A stretch of 64,000 bases of DNA from assembly GCA_023078555.1 (NCBI GenBank), contig CM041203.1, forward strand, positions 1,259,481-1,323,480, in the 5' to 3' direction. The position numbers and the translations under genes are program-made. This DNA comes from Ulva prolifera (lineage: Eukaryota; Chlorophyta; Ulvophyceae; Ulvales; Ulvaceae). The notes under the pieces are model-generated. The model was not told the origin of the DNA. It ran no database searches and saw only the letters and a list, made by a program, of their open reading frames with translations. Shown piece after piece: positions 45,238 through 57,810 of this stretch. Numbering within the stretch: the stretch's first letter is position 1; each line of letters starts with the position of its first letter.

Positions 45238-48200
45238 ATGAAGCAGAACGATAAACTGCTTCGGGAGCTCGTGCTCAGCATATTCGGTCCCGTTGAAGCA
45301 GTAGATAGTGACCCCTCGGATGACGCAAGTGCAACACTCGCAGAAGCTGCCTCAAACTTGGACAGCCGGTACTGTCGCGCGCCTTGCACTTGCCTGCCTG
45401 CGCTGCTCGAACACGTCACGGCTGCACTCCACGATCTCTCCGCAGATGGCACACATGGCGTCATGCACTTCGCGGTTGCGTGCTTGCGCGCATTCCGCGT
45501 CGCCAACTCCTGCGGCCGGGACATGGGCCTTCCCGACAGCCCATTTCACCACTTCCAAGACCAGGTACGCCACCAAACGGTCATCCCAGCGCCCATCCCC
45601 ACCGCTCCACCATGCCACGACCTACGCCGCCTGGCGATGGTGCTAGCCTCTGCCATGGCTGCCCCCCCTCCATATCGTCCACGTGCAGGCGCCTGCACAC
45701 ACTTGCCCGCACTGCTCCCCACCCTCCTTCTCCCCCAATGCATGGGCCACACAGCAGCTATCCGCTGACGGGGAGGACCTCACGAGCCCGGCGCGCCTGC
45801 CTCAGCACCTCGCGGCCGCCCTCGCCATCCTCACACACCCCCTCGGCCTCCGCCTCCTCTCCGCCGACCCCTCCGCACCCCAGTGCCAGGCCATGCCGCG
45901 ATGCACCCCTGTAGCCACCGTGTCCGCCTCCCCGGGTGAGACCGCCCTCCTCTCTTCCATCCGCGCCGCAGACGCGCTCCACCCGGGCCTCGCGTGGTGG
46001 GCTGCGCGCGCCGTGCATCTACACCAGCGCCTCATAAAAAAGAATGCCCTCTCTCTCCAGCGGGCGCTCCTCCTCCTCCTGACAGTCGCCGCAGAGCCGC
46101 TCGACCCCGCGGCCGTCGTGCCCCTGCAGCCACGCATCGCCGCAGCGGCGCCGGCGGACGGCAGTGCGCTCGCGGCGGCCCTCCACGGCGCGTTCCACAT
46201 CGAGGCCGGGTACGTGTGGCTAGACTACCGCCACGTCAGCACCGCACGGGAGCACATGGCCGCGGCCACGCAGGCGCTGCAGCTGCGCGTGTCCACAACC
46301 GGCGCCATGGGCACGCGCACCGAGGCGCAGGTCGAGGCCAAGGCTCAGCTGGTGCTCCAGGTGGAGCGGGGGGACGGTGCGGGGGGGCGCGGGGGGCTGG
46401 GGCCGCCGGGGGACCGCGCACAGGACGTGTGGCCACAGGCGACACAGGAGGAGGGGTCCGCGTGGGCGGGCTGGCAGGATGACAGCGGAGTGCGGCACGT
46501 GCCGCGGTTGCGCGGCCACGCGGGTGCGCCGCCCCTTCGCCCTTTCACCTCGTGCAATGCGACGTGACCCGCTCGGTGCTTTGGCCTAGCGTTTGCGGAC
46601 CAGTGGCGGCGCAGGGCAGCAGTATGGCACATCCCCAGTCGGGGCTCTGCGCATGCTCAGTCCGGTCACAGCACATCAGGTCCACTGATGCTCTGCCGCC
46701 GACCCATGCGGTGCTCAGGTGCGCGTGGCGTGCCGCTGGTGGTTTTCCGGCACCGGCCCCCGACACAAAGCTCTGGCATTTGCTCTGCTCCTCTGCCATC
46801 CCGCGGTGGCGCCGCCCGTTCAGTCAGTTCAGCCTGCTCAGTGACGCGCTGGCGAGTGCAGGCCAGATCGAGGCGCTCACGCCACTCGAGCAGGCGCTGG
46901 TGCTCGCCCTGGCGACGCTGGAGCAGCGGGGGGGCGCCCACGCGCCGGAGGCCGCCGACTGGCTGCTCGCGCCGTACGTCGACGCGCTGCTGATGCAGCC
47001 CCACACGCGGCACGCGGTCGCCGTGTGCACGCTGCTCATGCGTGCGCGGCACGAGCTGCGGCGCGCGCGCGTGCGCGAGCGCGGGCTCCTCACGCTGCAA
47101 GCCATGCATGACCACCTGCAGGTGCCCCCCCTGGGCCTCCCGGCTCCTGTTGACACCCCTGTGCCGAGGCCTGACAATGCCTCCACATGCACGCCCGTGT
47201 GACTCACTTATCGTCCCAGAACGAAGTGGGCAGTGATGGAGGGTGAGGCAGGCAATCACCTTGTCTGGCATGGCCTTGATTTCACATGCATCTGCGCGCG
47301 CCCGCCGCGTAGTGACGGCCAGCTGCCACTTTGCAGGCGATGCCGCTGCGGGGGGCGCAGCTCGAGGGGCTGGCCTTCACGGCGCCCACGCCACTCCACG
47401 CGCACTTCCGCGCGGAGGTGGCCGCGGTGTGGATGAAGGCGGGCCAGCTGGGCCAGGCGATGGCAGAGTTTGAGGCCGTGGAGGACTGGGAGCGCCTCAT
47501 CGGCTGCTACATGGTCACAGGCGCGGCCGCCTGCCTCACTTGAGCCCGTGTGACTGCGAGTTGTTCGGAGCGGCTGGTCAGGGTGGCACCTGCCTGTCGG
47601 CTTGGAGTATCACACCACGACGCTGCCAGCGCTGTTTCGCTGCGGTTCGGTTGTTGACAGTAGCCAGCGCTGTAAGATGATGTGAGGCAGTGTGCGTCAG
47701 GGACATTCGGCCGTGTGTACAGCAGTACGCCCTCTGGCGGGATTGTTTCGGCACGAATCGCCGATGGCCATGTCGCCAGCGGCGTCGGTGATCACCTGTT
47801 CCTGCCCGCTAGCGCTGATACACCATCTCAGCATGCCACACGGCTGCGTTGTTTAGTTGTTTGTCAACTGAGGCGCAAACCCGGCGCTTGCGCAAGCATG
47901 TACACAACGGCTGAGAGCATGCAGGAAAGGCCGCGGCGGCGGAGAGCCTGCTGACTCAGCGGCTGGAAGTGGACGGCGCCAACCCGCGCCTGCTGTGTGC
48001 GATGGGGGAGCTCTGCAACGACATCACCTGGTTCGAGCGCGCGTGGGAGGCCTCCGCCCACAAGCACGCCCCCAGGTGCACCTCCCCCTCCCCTCCGCCC
48101 TCCTCCGTGCCGCATCAGCTTGCAGTTCCAGCAGCACCTTGAAGTCCACCCCTTGGCCAGTCGTGCACGTGCCCATGTCCACAGCTGGCAGCGTGAACCC

Positions 48201-50769
48201 CTGCGTGGCAGCAGTGAACCCCTGCGTGGCAGCAGTGAACTCCAGTTAGCAAGTTAGATTTGCTCTACTTTGGTTTGGTTTCGTATGAGTCACACGCGTG
48301 CGTGCAGCCAGCGGGCGCTCGGCCAGGTCGCGCTGAGCCGCAAGCAGTACGCGGCCGCCGCGGCCCACTACGGCCTCGCGACCGGCCGCAACCCCCTCGA
48401 CGCGGAGTCCTGGTTCGCGCTCGGGTACTGCGAGCTCAAGCGAGACCGCCAGGGCGCCGCGGCGGCCGCGTTCACGCGCTGCGTGCAGGCCGACCTCTCG
48501 CACGGGGAGGCCTGGAACAATCTCGGCGTGCTGCACCTCGCGGCCGGCCGCTTCGCGCCCGCCTTCAAGGCCCTGCAGGTGTCTCTGAAGTACAACCGCG
48601 AGACGTGGCAGGCACGCCCCCCCACCTAAAAGCTCAGGTATCAGACTTTGCAGTGGACGGTTCCTACAGGCCCCTGGGCGGGCGTCGCCGCGTGCAAGCT
48701 CGGTTCGGTGTGAGACATAGGCCACAGGTGCCTGGTCACAGGGATGCATGGCACCTGTGGTCCATCCATGACCATCATGCATGGCACCTGTGGTCACCGG
48801 GATGCATGATGGTCATCGTCCCACGTGTTGTTGTGTGTTGTGTTCTCTGTCACACAGAGAGTGTCGAGCTGTTGTACTTTGTCTATTTCCCCCGTGGCCG
48901 CCCGCCGCATCTGCGCTTGCATGTCGTGGCAATCAAACAAGCGGACGCACCTGCTCCCTGAGCACAGGTGCTCCGACGGCCCACATCCCAGCACACCACA
49001 CAGGTCTCGGAGGCCCTGCGGCGGTCAGCGGTGTGTGGCGCAGGGGGGGTGTGCAATTGCTGGCGACGACCTGATGCTCCCACACGTGGCCCTCCACCGC
49101 GCGCGCCTGGCGGCCGCTCGGGCTGACGCACGTCCCCGTGTGCAGATCTGCGACAACTACTCCTTGGCGGCTGTGAAGTGCGGCGAGTACACCGCGGCCG
49201 CGGGGGCCTTTGCGAAGGCCGTGCACCTCTCCGGCGGCAAGTGTGTCCACGTCGAGGTGCTGGAGGGGCTCCTCTCCGAGGTCCGCCGCCTCCGCGCACC
49301 CCCGGCCGCCGATGCCGCGGACCCGGCCGGCGCCGCGGCAGACGCGCCGCCGGAAGCGGCGGAATGCGCGGACGAAGAGGAGGAGGAGGAGGAGGGGGAT
49401 GCCGCGATGGGCGACGAGGCTGCGCGGTTCCTCGACATGTTTGACGGCATGAGCATAGGCATTGACGTCGGGGCGGGGCGCGGGAGCGGCGGGGGTGGCG
49501 CGCGGGCGCATGATGACGAGGAGGGCCGCATCCGGCGGCGGGGGATGCTGGTACGCCCTACCTCTGCCTACATCTGTATGCTGGCAGCCAGTGGAGCCGG
49601 CCACTGTCTCTGCATGCACGCTACGCACGCGTCGCTGTGTTGTTGTTGCCACTGGGTTCGTTCATACGGCAAGACACCGCCGGCACAGCGCAGTGGTCCG
49701 CCTGCTCGTTGCCAGGTGCACTGGCGTGCACCCGGTAAGAAACGGGGGAAACGCCACGTCGCGGCCTGCCGCAAGGGCTGTGACCGTGATACCGCACGTG
49801 ACACGCCACGGTGCGGCCCACGCGGGGGCTGCCTGACAGCCGCAGGAGTGCAGGAGACGCGGGTGCTGGAGTGCCTACAGGCGGCGGTGGCCGCGCCGGC
49901 GGCGCCGGCGGCCGCCGCTGGGCTGCTGGCAGACTTCCGGGAGGCCACCGGCGACCCCCACGGGGCCAAGGAGGCGGGCTTCCAGCAGCTGCGCGCGCTG
50001 CAGACGTCGGGGTGGCACGCCGAGGCAGACGCGGTGGAGCAGGTTGTGGGCTGCTTCACGAAGCTGTGCAGGTGCGGCGGCGCCGTCGGCGACACACTGC
50101 CTGCGCCGGGATCTGCCTTGTGGTCTGCTTGTACGCCTGCTGCGACGTGGGACCGTCGCATGCCTGCCTGCCGAGCCGTATGCGTCCGTGTGGCAGGGGG
50201 GCTGGCGAGGGTGGAGGTTGCAGGTAATGTTACCGATGGTTCGTCTGCACACAGCACACAGCACAGCTGTGCGGGAGGGCTCTGGGCTTCTGCGTACCTG
50301 CTGCAAACACGAACGACATCGACAGCGCGATCGTTCAGCCGTGTGGATCATCTCGAGGCTTTGTCACCTCGAGGGGCTGGGGCTGTTGCCGCACACAGGC
50401 AAGCATGCTGAGTGTCGGCGCCATGCCCGCCATGCCACACCAAATTCACACCCCACCCGTCAGCACACTCCGACAACGATCGTGGAACTGTGGGTGTCCC
50501 TGCAGCGCTTGTCGCGTCTGCCGCATGTGCACACGTCGCGCGCCTGCTCGCTGCCGCTCCCGACGTGTCCGGCCGTGTGCAGGGCCAATGAGGAGGTGTG
50601 CCAGCAGCTGCACGGCGCCGAGCGCAAGCGCGAGACGGCGCCGCTGCGGCTGCAGCTCGCCTCGAGCACGAAGGCCGCAGCGCGCAGCCTCGGGGAGGAC
50701 GCGCGTGCCGCCGGCGCTCTGCAGGCGCTGCTCGACCGCGTGCTCGAGTTCGTCGAGGCGTCTGCTTGA
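45238..50769 (+). CDS. TTC27: Tetratricopeptide repeat protein 27
   Basis: Nine exons give about 906 aa (human TTC27 is 843): 45238-45564, 45755-46360, about 46771-47121, 47337-47513, 47930-48075, 48308-48611, 49146-49550, 49854-50071, 50583-50769. Family signatures in order are VSTTGAMGTRTEAQVEA, the helical RHAVAVCTLLMRARHEL, LLCAMGELCNDITWFERAWE, then TPRs QYAAAAAHYGLATGRNPLDA and HGEAWNNLGVLHLAAGRFA, and WQ-ICDNYSLAAVKCGEY. An acidic Ala/Glu-rich insert (about 49,320-49,420) is extra. In animals TTC27 is linked to HSP90/R2TP-dependent U5 snRNP assembly, and the yeast relative is Emw1. The second and third exon boundaries are uncertain. The intron at 48612 appears to use a GC donor. Exons are GC-rich, like AQR. 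Confidence 0.88.
48193..48243 (+). repeat. 21-bp tandem repeat in a TTC27 intron
   Basis: GTGAACCCCTGCGTGGCAGC plus A occurs twice head to tail (48193-48213, 48214-48234), followed by a partial third unit GTGAACTCC. Confidence 0.9.
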
Positions 50770-51858
50770 TGTCGGCTGGGCACTGTGGGCGGCGATGGAG
50801 GAGGCGGCCCTGGGGAAGCGAGCGGGGTTCTGGAGAGAGGTGGGGCTCTGGTTCACGGCGGCTTGTGCATGGCTCTGATGCCATGCAGCGTGGGGGTTAC
50901 GTTGTCTGGCTTTTCGCGACGCATACAATGTGTTGAGGTGAGGGCGCTCGCACGGTGTGCCTGAAGGAAAGATTTGTTGGCCTTGCAGGCCCGTTTACCA
51001 GCCACGGTGTATGAAGATTCACGCATGAGGTAGCCCTGGGATCAGTAGCACCATGGGGAAAATAGACATGGTCTGGAAAATGAATATCGCCATGGCAAAT
51101 CGCAATATGTGGCCTTTGAGGGTTTTCGGACTAACATAAATACGTGTATCCGATGCTGCAGTTGGCAGCTGCTGGTGATGTACTTGCGCTAGTGCTGCTT
51201 GTGGGACAGGGCGGCACAAAATGTCGCCTGACAGAGTCCACAGGGACGTGGGCTTGTTGGTGGCGCAGGGGGAGTTCGGGAAGGCTGGCTGAGTCAGAGC
51301 AGGGCGCCAATGGCCAGCTGAAGCGCCATACGCTCAAACTGTCGGGGACATCGGGACTGGGGCGCACCACTGCTAAACAGCCGTACATGGTGGATGCCGT
51401 CGGGCGAGCATCACGATATGCATGCATTTTGTTGGTAGCGTGCGATCGAAAACGTGATGGCCAAGGGTGCCACCTTGGCCAGCCTGCTCGAGCCGCAGGC
51501 ATCGGTGAAGTCACCGCGCAAACTCAACTGCAAATCTAACACTGGATGTTCCTGTGATTACGCTCCGCTCTTGCTGAAGGACATGTTTTTGTTGATCCGT
51601 GTTCGATGTCACGAACTCAGTATCGGCTCGTCGAGTTTCACGACGCGATGGAGGCAGCACCACTAGCAGGTTGACTTGAATCTAGCAATCTCAAATGCTG
51701 AGTGGTGCTGCATCGCATGCGTGGCCTCTTGTTTGGCGAGTTCTGCTCGCCGGAGTCCTTGTGCTCCTGATCTCTACCGTTGCGTTGCGAGTTCACAGAC
51801 CTGCGCATGATCATGAGCTCAGTTACGTCGCCCCCCCGCGAAGCTTGTACTCTAAGCA
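50770..51858. other. Intergenic stretch
   Basis: No gene is recognised with confidence. An alternative frame at 51695-51920 encodes a signal-anchor-like hydrophobic run (VWRVLLAGVLVLLISTVAL). It overlaps the first exon of the next gene in another frame and does not keep phase with the following exons, so I do not favour it. Confidence 0.4.
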
Positions 51859-53170
51859 ATGGATTCCATTCAACTCAAAGGCGGTGTCAGCGCTCGCCGC
51901 TTGGAGGATGGGCTTGTACAGGTGGGAGCTGTGATCACATCGTACTCGCTGATGTTGCTGCAGCACAAGGCAATGAATGGCCAGCTTGAGGCTTAACGAC
52001 ACATTGGTTTTGTAGCGAGATCCTGCCGGAAAGCAAGGTGTTGATCACCGACATTCTGCACAAGCGGTGCAGCAGCCTGTTCCCGGGTGAAACACCAGCC
52101 ACATCATGCTACAACGGGTCTCTGGCGATCATCAATGCCAACAAGGTGAAATCTCTGCCCTTTTCCTGAAGCAGCCTGACCTCGAGAGTGTTGCAATTGT
52201 TTGCCTTTGACTCAGCAGAGGTCATGAGTGCTCCAACCATCCAGTGGCTGAACGTGTCTGCCATTTAGGTGCTGACCTTGAACTATCCCGGGGATTCTTC
52301 TCGGAGAGTTCTTCAGAAGATCGTGGACAGCGCAGCGTCTGACGCTTACGGTGCAGCCTGGACCCAGGCACTCCAGGATGGCCTCTCGCCGGAACAAGCC
52401 AAGGTGTGTTGCACGTGTTTATCGGATAGTTGCAGGCCTCATTCTGCCGTCCTCACAACAAAGCGTTCTACACTTTCACTGGCACAGCACTGCTTCTGCA
52501 GGAACTCGCCGAGGCACAGGAGAGACGAGTATTGTTCTCCGACCCATATCACGTCCTGGTTGACCGCTTGCCATTGTATGCAGCATGGTCGGTGGAAGTG
52601 GACCCAGAACGCCTTGCAGAAGAGGTGAGCTCTCTCGCTGCTACACTGGCGATTGCAAGCGCCCGGACCGCATCACAGTACCACAGTTCATGAGCGGAAA
52701 GGGACGTGATCACCAGCAGCCTTGATAGCAACCTAGTCCAGGAATTCGGCATGCTCTCCTGTGTGATCTAGCTGTGTGAAGGTAGAGCAAACAGTGAAAG
52801 GTCGTGCATCAGTAGCTCACAGGTGATGGTCGACCACGAAGGTGTCTCTGTAGCTGTGTATGACATCAGGCAGGGATGGATGGCTGTTCTCACGTGATGT
52901 GTTGCTTTGTAGACATCCCCTGCCACGATCAACCCTGAGAGCATGGCAGACTCGATCCGCGCATGGCTGATCCAAATTGAGGCAACCAGGCTCGTTCTGG
53001 ACGACGTCATGGCCGAGGACGACTACGCAGAGATCGATTTGACCGAAGATCAGCTGGAGAGCATCGACCGGCAGTATCCCGAAGTTGAAGACCCCGAGAC
53101 GTTTTCGATCCAATCGCAGCCAGGATGTCTCAAGACAGCTCGATACAAGCCTGCAGGCCAGAGTGGTATG
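51859..53170 (+). CDS. Unrecognised multi-exon gene, 5' part
   Basis: Five exons join without changing frame: 51859-51921, 52020-52145, 52269-52403, 52502-52624 and 52913-about 53170. They have GT donors (GTGGGA, GTGAAA, GTGTGT, GTGAGC) and AG acceptors. The reading starts MDSIQLKGGVSARRLEDGLV. It continues with ILPESKVLITDILHKRCSSL, NGSLAIINANK, VLTLNYPGDSSRRVLQKIVD, ELAEAQERRVLFSDPYHVLV and, after the fifth acceptor, an acidic segment (DDVMAEDDYAEIDLTEDQLE). Consistent phase-0 junctions and protein-like composition support a real gene. I do not recognise the family. It may continue into 53560-55244. Confidence 0.55.
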
Positions 53171-53559
53171 GCAAACTGCATCCATGCCACCTGCCTCACT
53201 TCCCATCGCGATGCGACTGCTTGCCCTGTGTTACTGAGTGCACTGCCTCAACTGTGTGGCCTGTGCTGAAACACAGAATGCTAACTGGCAACTCGTCTGG
53301 TTGCAGCGTACTGGTGTGCATGGGCTCCAGTTCTGAAGCTCTTCCAAGTGCAGCTTGGAAAGGTCCTGCAACAAGGGCCATTCCATTCGTACCATCCAGG
53401 TGCATCCCTCTCCTCGCGCTGCTTCTTCCATGCCAGCCTGAACCAGTACAGCGTGGCTGCCTCCTCCTCGTCCCCAACCTGCATCCTTCCCTTGCCCCCT
53501 CCGGCCCACAGTCTGAGCAATCGTGTATCGTGGAACAGTCCACATCAGGGCAGGTACGC

Positions 53560-55244
53560 GGTGCAGGTGCCGTCTCTGCGCCAGGAAGTGGCCGTGACAG
53601 GCACGCCTGGGACCCCTCAGCACGAGGTAACCGCCCCACACCGCTGCTGCCAAGCGATTCATCCCCGACCCGACCCTCTCCTGCCGCTGCACGTCCACAT
53701 GCCCCGGACCACTCGCCCACTCCAGAGCAGTCGGCGGGCTCCAGAGCAGGCGGTAGCATGCATGACGCCCCGGAGGACGACCTCCAGGCTGCCCCTGGAG
53801 CCCCCGCCGCGGACGACATGCCGGCGCCCAGCCCGGACCGAGCCCGAGATGCGTGGGACGCCGCCAACTCGTACCAGAAGGACCTCGAGGCCCAGATGCC
53901 GCGGATGCGGCTCCCTGCACCCGAGATGGAGAACTATGGGGCACAGCGGCTGGCGCAGGTCTCTGACGTGTCCAGGCGAATGAGCAGCGGCTACAATGAG
54001 CTCTTCCGGCGCGTGCGCTGCTGACCCCTCTGCCACCTGCATGTCCGCCTGAGCGCTGCGCTGAATGTCCACACACACCCCCGCTCTGCTGCCTTCACCC
54101 TCACATGCATGACCATGCTCCACACACCCGTGGTGTGTAAACGCAGTGACACACCACTCATATCACTGGATAATCACCCGTGGCGGCCGTGCGGCACTTG
54201 CTGCCTCTGAGGATGCCACAGGCTAGGGCGCTAAAAGCACAGTGCAGCTCCGACTGACGCGGAGCTCACGGGCCTCATGCAGAGGGCCGACGCGAAGCAC
54301 CAGCTGTTTGAGCACGTGTACGACGAGGCAGACACCCTGCTGCACGACCAGCGCGTGCGGGGGCAGCTCGCGCGCGTGCTCGCGCTCATCAAGCACCTGC
54401 TCGGCCCGGAGGCCAGCGCCCAGGCCGTCCTCAACGGTATCTGGCGCACGTACATGCACTCCGCGATGCTGCACGCGTACACCCTCGCCTGCGCGGCGCT
54501 GGAGCTGCGCCCCGCGCTGTGCCCGCTGCGCTCCGCGACCGCCGGCCTGCCGCGCGTCTCGGAGGAGATCCGGCAGCTCTCGCGCAGCCAGCAGGAGGAC
54601 CTGTGGGCGCTCGTGGAGACGGTGTTCAACATGACGGTGCCGCTCGCGCCGGTGCGGCCACCGGTGGCGCACTGGGACGTGCGGCTGCGGCCGGACGGGG
54701 CGCTGGTGCGGGGGGAGGCGGCGGAGGGGGGCAGCGCGGCCTGGGTGAACGGGACCGGGGAGCCACGGCCGGACCTGTGGCTTGCGCATCCGGGGCTGGT
54801 CACCGGCGTCGGGCAGGAGCTCGGGGTCGCGCAGGCGCTGCAGCGGGCAAACATCCGGGAGGTGCTGGCGTTGCAGGTGTGGCAGCTGGACGACCATGCT
54901 GCGGACTGGGGCGTGATACTGGAGACGGAGGACGTGAGGTGGGCTTTGATCCGCTGTCGTGTGCCATGCTGAGCAGATGGGGATGGGACGTGTGCGGATC
55001 GTATGGGTGGACTGGGTTGACTGGCTTTTGGTGCTGCAGGCCGACACACAGTCATGGTCACATTGGCCACTACCTGAGGAGCATGCGGGTGTCAGGGCGC
55101 AGAGCGCAAGCGAAGCAGGCAGCTGACTCAGCGCAAGGGGCCCCTGGGGAGATGAGTGTTGGGGACCTGCTAGCGTCCCTGCTTAGAGTGCGCCTTGCAT
55201 CTATGGATGCAGATGAGCGTTGGATCAAGGATGAAGACGTCTGA
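53560..55244 (+). CDS. Unrecognised multi-exon gene, 3' part (possibly the same gene)
   Basis: Exons ending at 54012 (donor GTGCGC), 54238-54938 (donor GTGGGC) and 55040-55244 join in phase. The first ends MRLPAPEMENYGAQRLAQVS ... RMSSGYNELFRR and is preceded by a Pro/Ser/Ala-rich, probably disordered stretch whose start is unclear. The second is helical (FEHVYDEADTLLHDQRVRGQ; WRTYMHSAMLHAYTLACAAL) and ends ADWGVILETEDV. The last ends LLRVRLASMDADERWIKDED before a TGA. The acceptor at 54237 (TAAAAG) is a choice made by frame. No family is recognised and no catalytic motif is visible. Confidence 0.5.
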
Positions 55245-56249
55245 TTCAATGACGCACGCATAGGGCCGCATTGTGCAACTTGTACACATGCGTGTTCTGG
55301 CCCGCTGTGCCGGGCTGCGTCTCATCTTGTCGAGGCTGTTGTAAACCAATTCGCATCGTCCGGGCTGCTTGAAAGTGCGGATATGAGTACGTTGCTAGAA
55401 GGGAAGAGAGCATGCAGCGCATGTGTGAGGTTGCACGGTACACAAAACTTGTGATGGGCACGCGTCATTGCCGTACCGAGGTAAAATATAACCACGGACG
55501 GGGCTGTGAGACAAGAGATCATTCATGCTCTACGCTGACCAGTCACGTCTCTGAATGCCAGACAGCACGAGGATCGCGTTGCGTATTGGTACACCTAGCG
55601 TTCTCATTCTGTCCCGTCAGATTGGGAGTACGCCTGGCGGATACCGAGACACAGGACGATTGGCGCCATTGCGTGCTTCTTGGGACCGCACGTTCATCGA
55701 CCGTTCAGATTGGCTATGCTGTGAGGCAATAATTGGAATGCCGTCTGCGTCCGCTTCCTGGGCATCGGACCGCAGCTTGCGTCAGTTGTTTGCTGTGCCT
55801 TGCCCAAGAGCATTCAAAAGCCTTGCCAATTGCTACGGATGATCATTGCGATATCCTGTGTTCTCGTACATATGTCTGTGGATCGAAGGTGATCATCCCG
55901 CTTTAGCGCAGGTGTGAAGGTGGCCACAGGCATGCATGCGATCGCGGCTGCAGGGCCAGGTCCGGCCACACAGGTCGACGTGTCCATACGCCTCGCCGCG
56001 ACCAGATAATTCGGAAGGCACTGGAAGTGGCAGTCGATTTCGTTGTTCGTGCCAGACTCCAGGGAGTGCGTTTGTTCACACTGTCTTCGATCAAGCCTAC
56101 AGAAGTTGGCGTGCATCCGATCGATCCATCTGTGAACAAAAGCAGTTGTCGCATAGTGTCTTGCTGGGATGAACTAACTGCTGTCGACTGCGAGACCTGT
56201 TTTTGACAGCCTACCTCTCGTTCAAGCGTCCGACTTGAGTTTGACCAGC
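55245..56249. other. Intergenic stretch, nothing recognised
   Basis: Only short frames without domain-like content are present. The promoter of WDR92 should lie at the right end. Confidence 0.5.
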
Positions 56250-57699
56250 ATGATCGATGCCAAGGACAAACCTCAAATACTTCAGCACCTGGAAAAGAGC
56301 TTGAATGTCACAATTTATGACACAAAGTATGTGTCCTTCTCAGAAATTAGATGAGCAGCAATGGTTGCCAGAGGCTGGGTTTCACACTGGCTGAGTCCGT
56401 CACATGACTCACCAATTGCAGCTTGCAGGTGGATCCCATGCAGCGCTCGATTTGTCGCACTTGGAGCGCATGCTAGGATGACAGGAGTGTTTCAGGTGCA
56501 ACATCTTGCTCAGGTCGGTGGCTGCACTGCAAGCCCGTTGCTTTGCAATGACAGTGTCCGGGCTTCAGGTGTACAGCCTGGAAGGACCAGAGATGAAGCT
56601 TACACACGAGATGGAGAAAAAAAGTGCTTTCAAATGTGGGACATTTGGAACAGCAAGCATGTCTGATCGTAAGCTCGCGACAGGAAACTTTGATGGCGTG
56701 CTGGAGGTGTGGGACATGGAGTCCCTGGGCAAGCCTGTTTTCAGCACCCAGTCGCATGCATCCATCGTCAATGCCATCGATGGTTGTGGAGGAGCCGCAA
56801 AAGGCTATGGTCCTCCTGAACTAGCCACTTGCGGGCGTGATGGTTGCGTGCGTGTTTGGGACACCCGGCAGGAGTCAGCACCAGTGGCAGCGTTTGAACC
56901 TGCAAGCAAAGAGAACATCAGGTGATTCAGACGTGTTGGCTTGATTGGCTGCGGACATAGCAAGCATGGCAAGAGATTGCACGCTGATCAATGCTCGCAG
57001 CGGCTGTGCCAATGGTACTTTGGGATAATGTGCAGGGATTGTTGGTCTGTGGCCTTTGGAAATTCATACAATGATGAGGAACGCTGCGTGCTGGCTGGCT
57101 ATGACAACGGCGACGTCAAGCTTTTTGATCTGAGGATGAACCAGGTAGGCCTTTCAGCTGTACAGCTCCTTAAGTGTGCCTATATTTCCACATGCCAGAA
57201 CTACTAAACCATGCATCGATGCTAGGTGCGATGGGAAAGTAACGTTGGGAATGGAGTGTGCGGCGTTCAATTCGATCGTAAAGACATTGAGATGAACAAG
57301 ATTGTCGCATCTTGCCTGGAAAGCCAGTTCCATGTCTTTGATGCACGCACACAGCATTTGACAAGAGGCTTTGCATCTGTTGTGGAGAAGACGGTGGCGG
57401 GCGCAACCATCTGGAGCAACCAGCACCTGCCACAAAACCGGGACGTCAGCATGGTGTGTGCTGGAGACGGAACACTGTACATGTACAAATACCATTATCC
57501 AGCAAAGCGCAGGGTCAAGGATCCAGATGGAAACTGGGCTGGGGTCGCCGGGACTGTGGAGCTTGTGAACAGCCGCAATTTGAGCACACAGCCAATTGGG
57601 AGTTTTGATTGGCATCCGGACAAGACTGGCCTGTTTGTGTGCAGTGCTTTTGATCAACATATCAGAGTGGGTATGGTGACACGTCTGAACACCATGTAG
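56250..57699 (+). CDS. DNAAF10: Dynein axonemal assembly factor 10 (WDR92/Monad)
   Basis: Five exons (56250-56326, 56429-56495, 56569-56921, 57036-57144, 57226-57699) give 359 aa in one frame; the human protein has 357. Diagnostic stretches are [133 protein letters not shown] and [20 protein letters not shown], ending [11 protein letters not shown]. It is a WD40 propeller that, with R2TP-type co-chaperones, helps assemble axonemal dynein arms in the cytoplasm. Known WDR92 genes track motile cilia across eukaryotes. All five exons have standard GT-AG borders, and no sign of decay is seen. Confidence 0.95.
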
Positions 57700-57756
57700 G
57701 TCATTGGGCAGCTCCCATGGCATATATGTTTCATTGATCAATGTATTGGCGACGGT

Positions 57757-57810
57757 GTGTTTGAATGATGATCCAGACTGGCAGTGTTTGAATGATGATC
57801 CAGACTGGCA
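57757..57810 (+). repeat. 27-bp tandem duplication
   Basis: The unit GTGTTTGAATGATGATCCAG plus ACTGGCA is present twice head to tail just downstream of WDR92. Confidence 0.95.

Noticed and set aside
48825-50411. A 528-codon continuous plus frame
   Set aside because: It reads through TTC27 introns; conserved TTC27 segments are limited to 49146-49550 and 49854-50071, with splice borders at their ends.
51695-51934. Signal-anchor-like ORF MLSGAASHAWPLVWRVLLAG...
   Set aside because: It lies in a different frame from the following exons, whose phases agree with a start at 51859 instead. It is kept only as an alternative.
53196-54076. Two long minus-strand frames (223 and 281 codons)
   Set aside because: They are Gly/Arg/Ala-rich antisense of a GC-rich exon region, with no motif.
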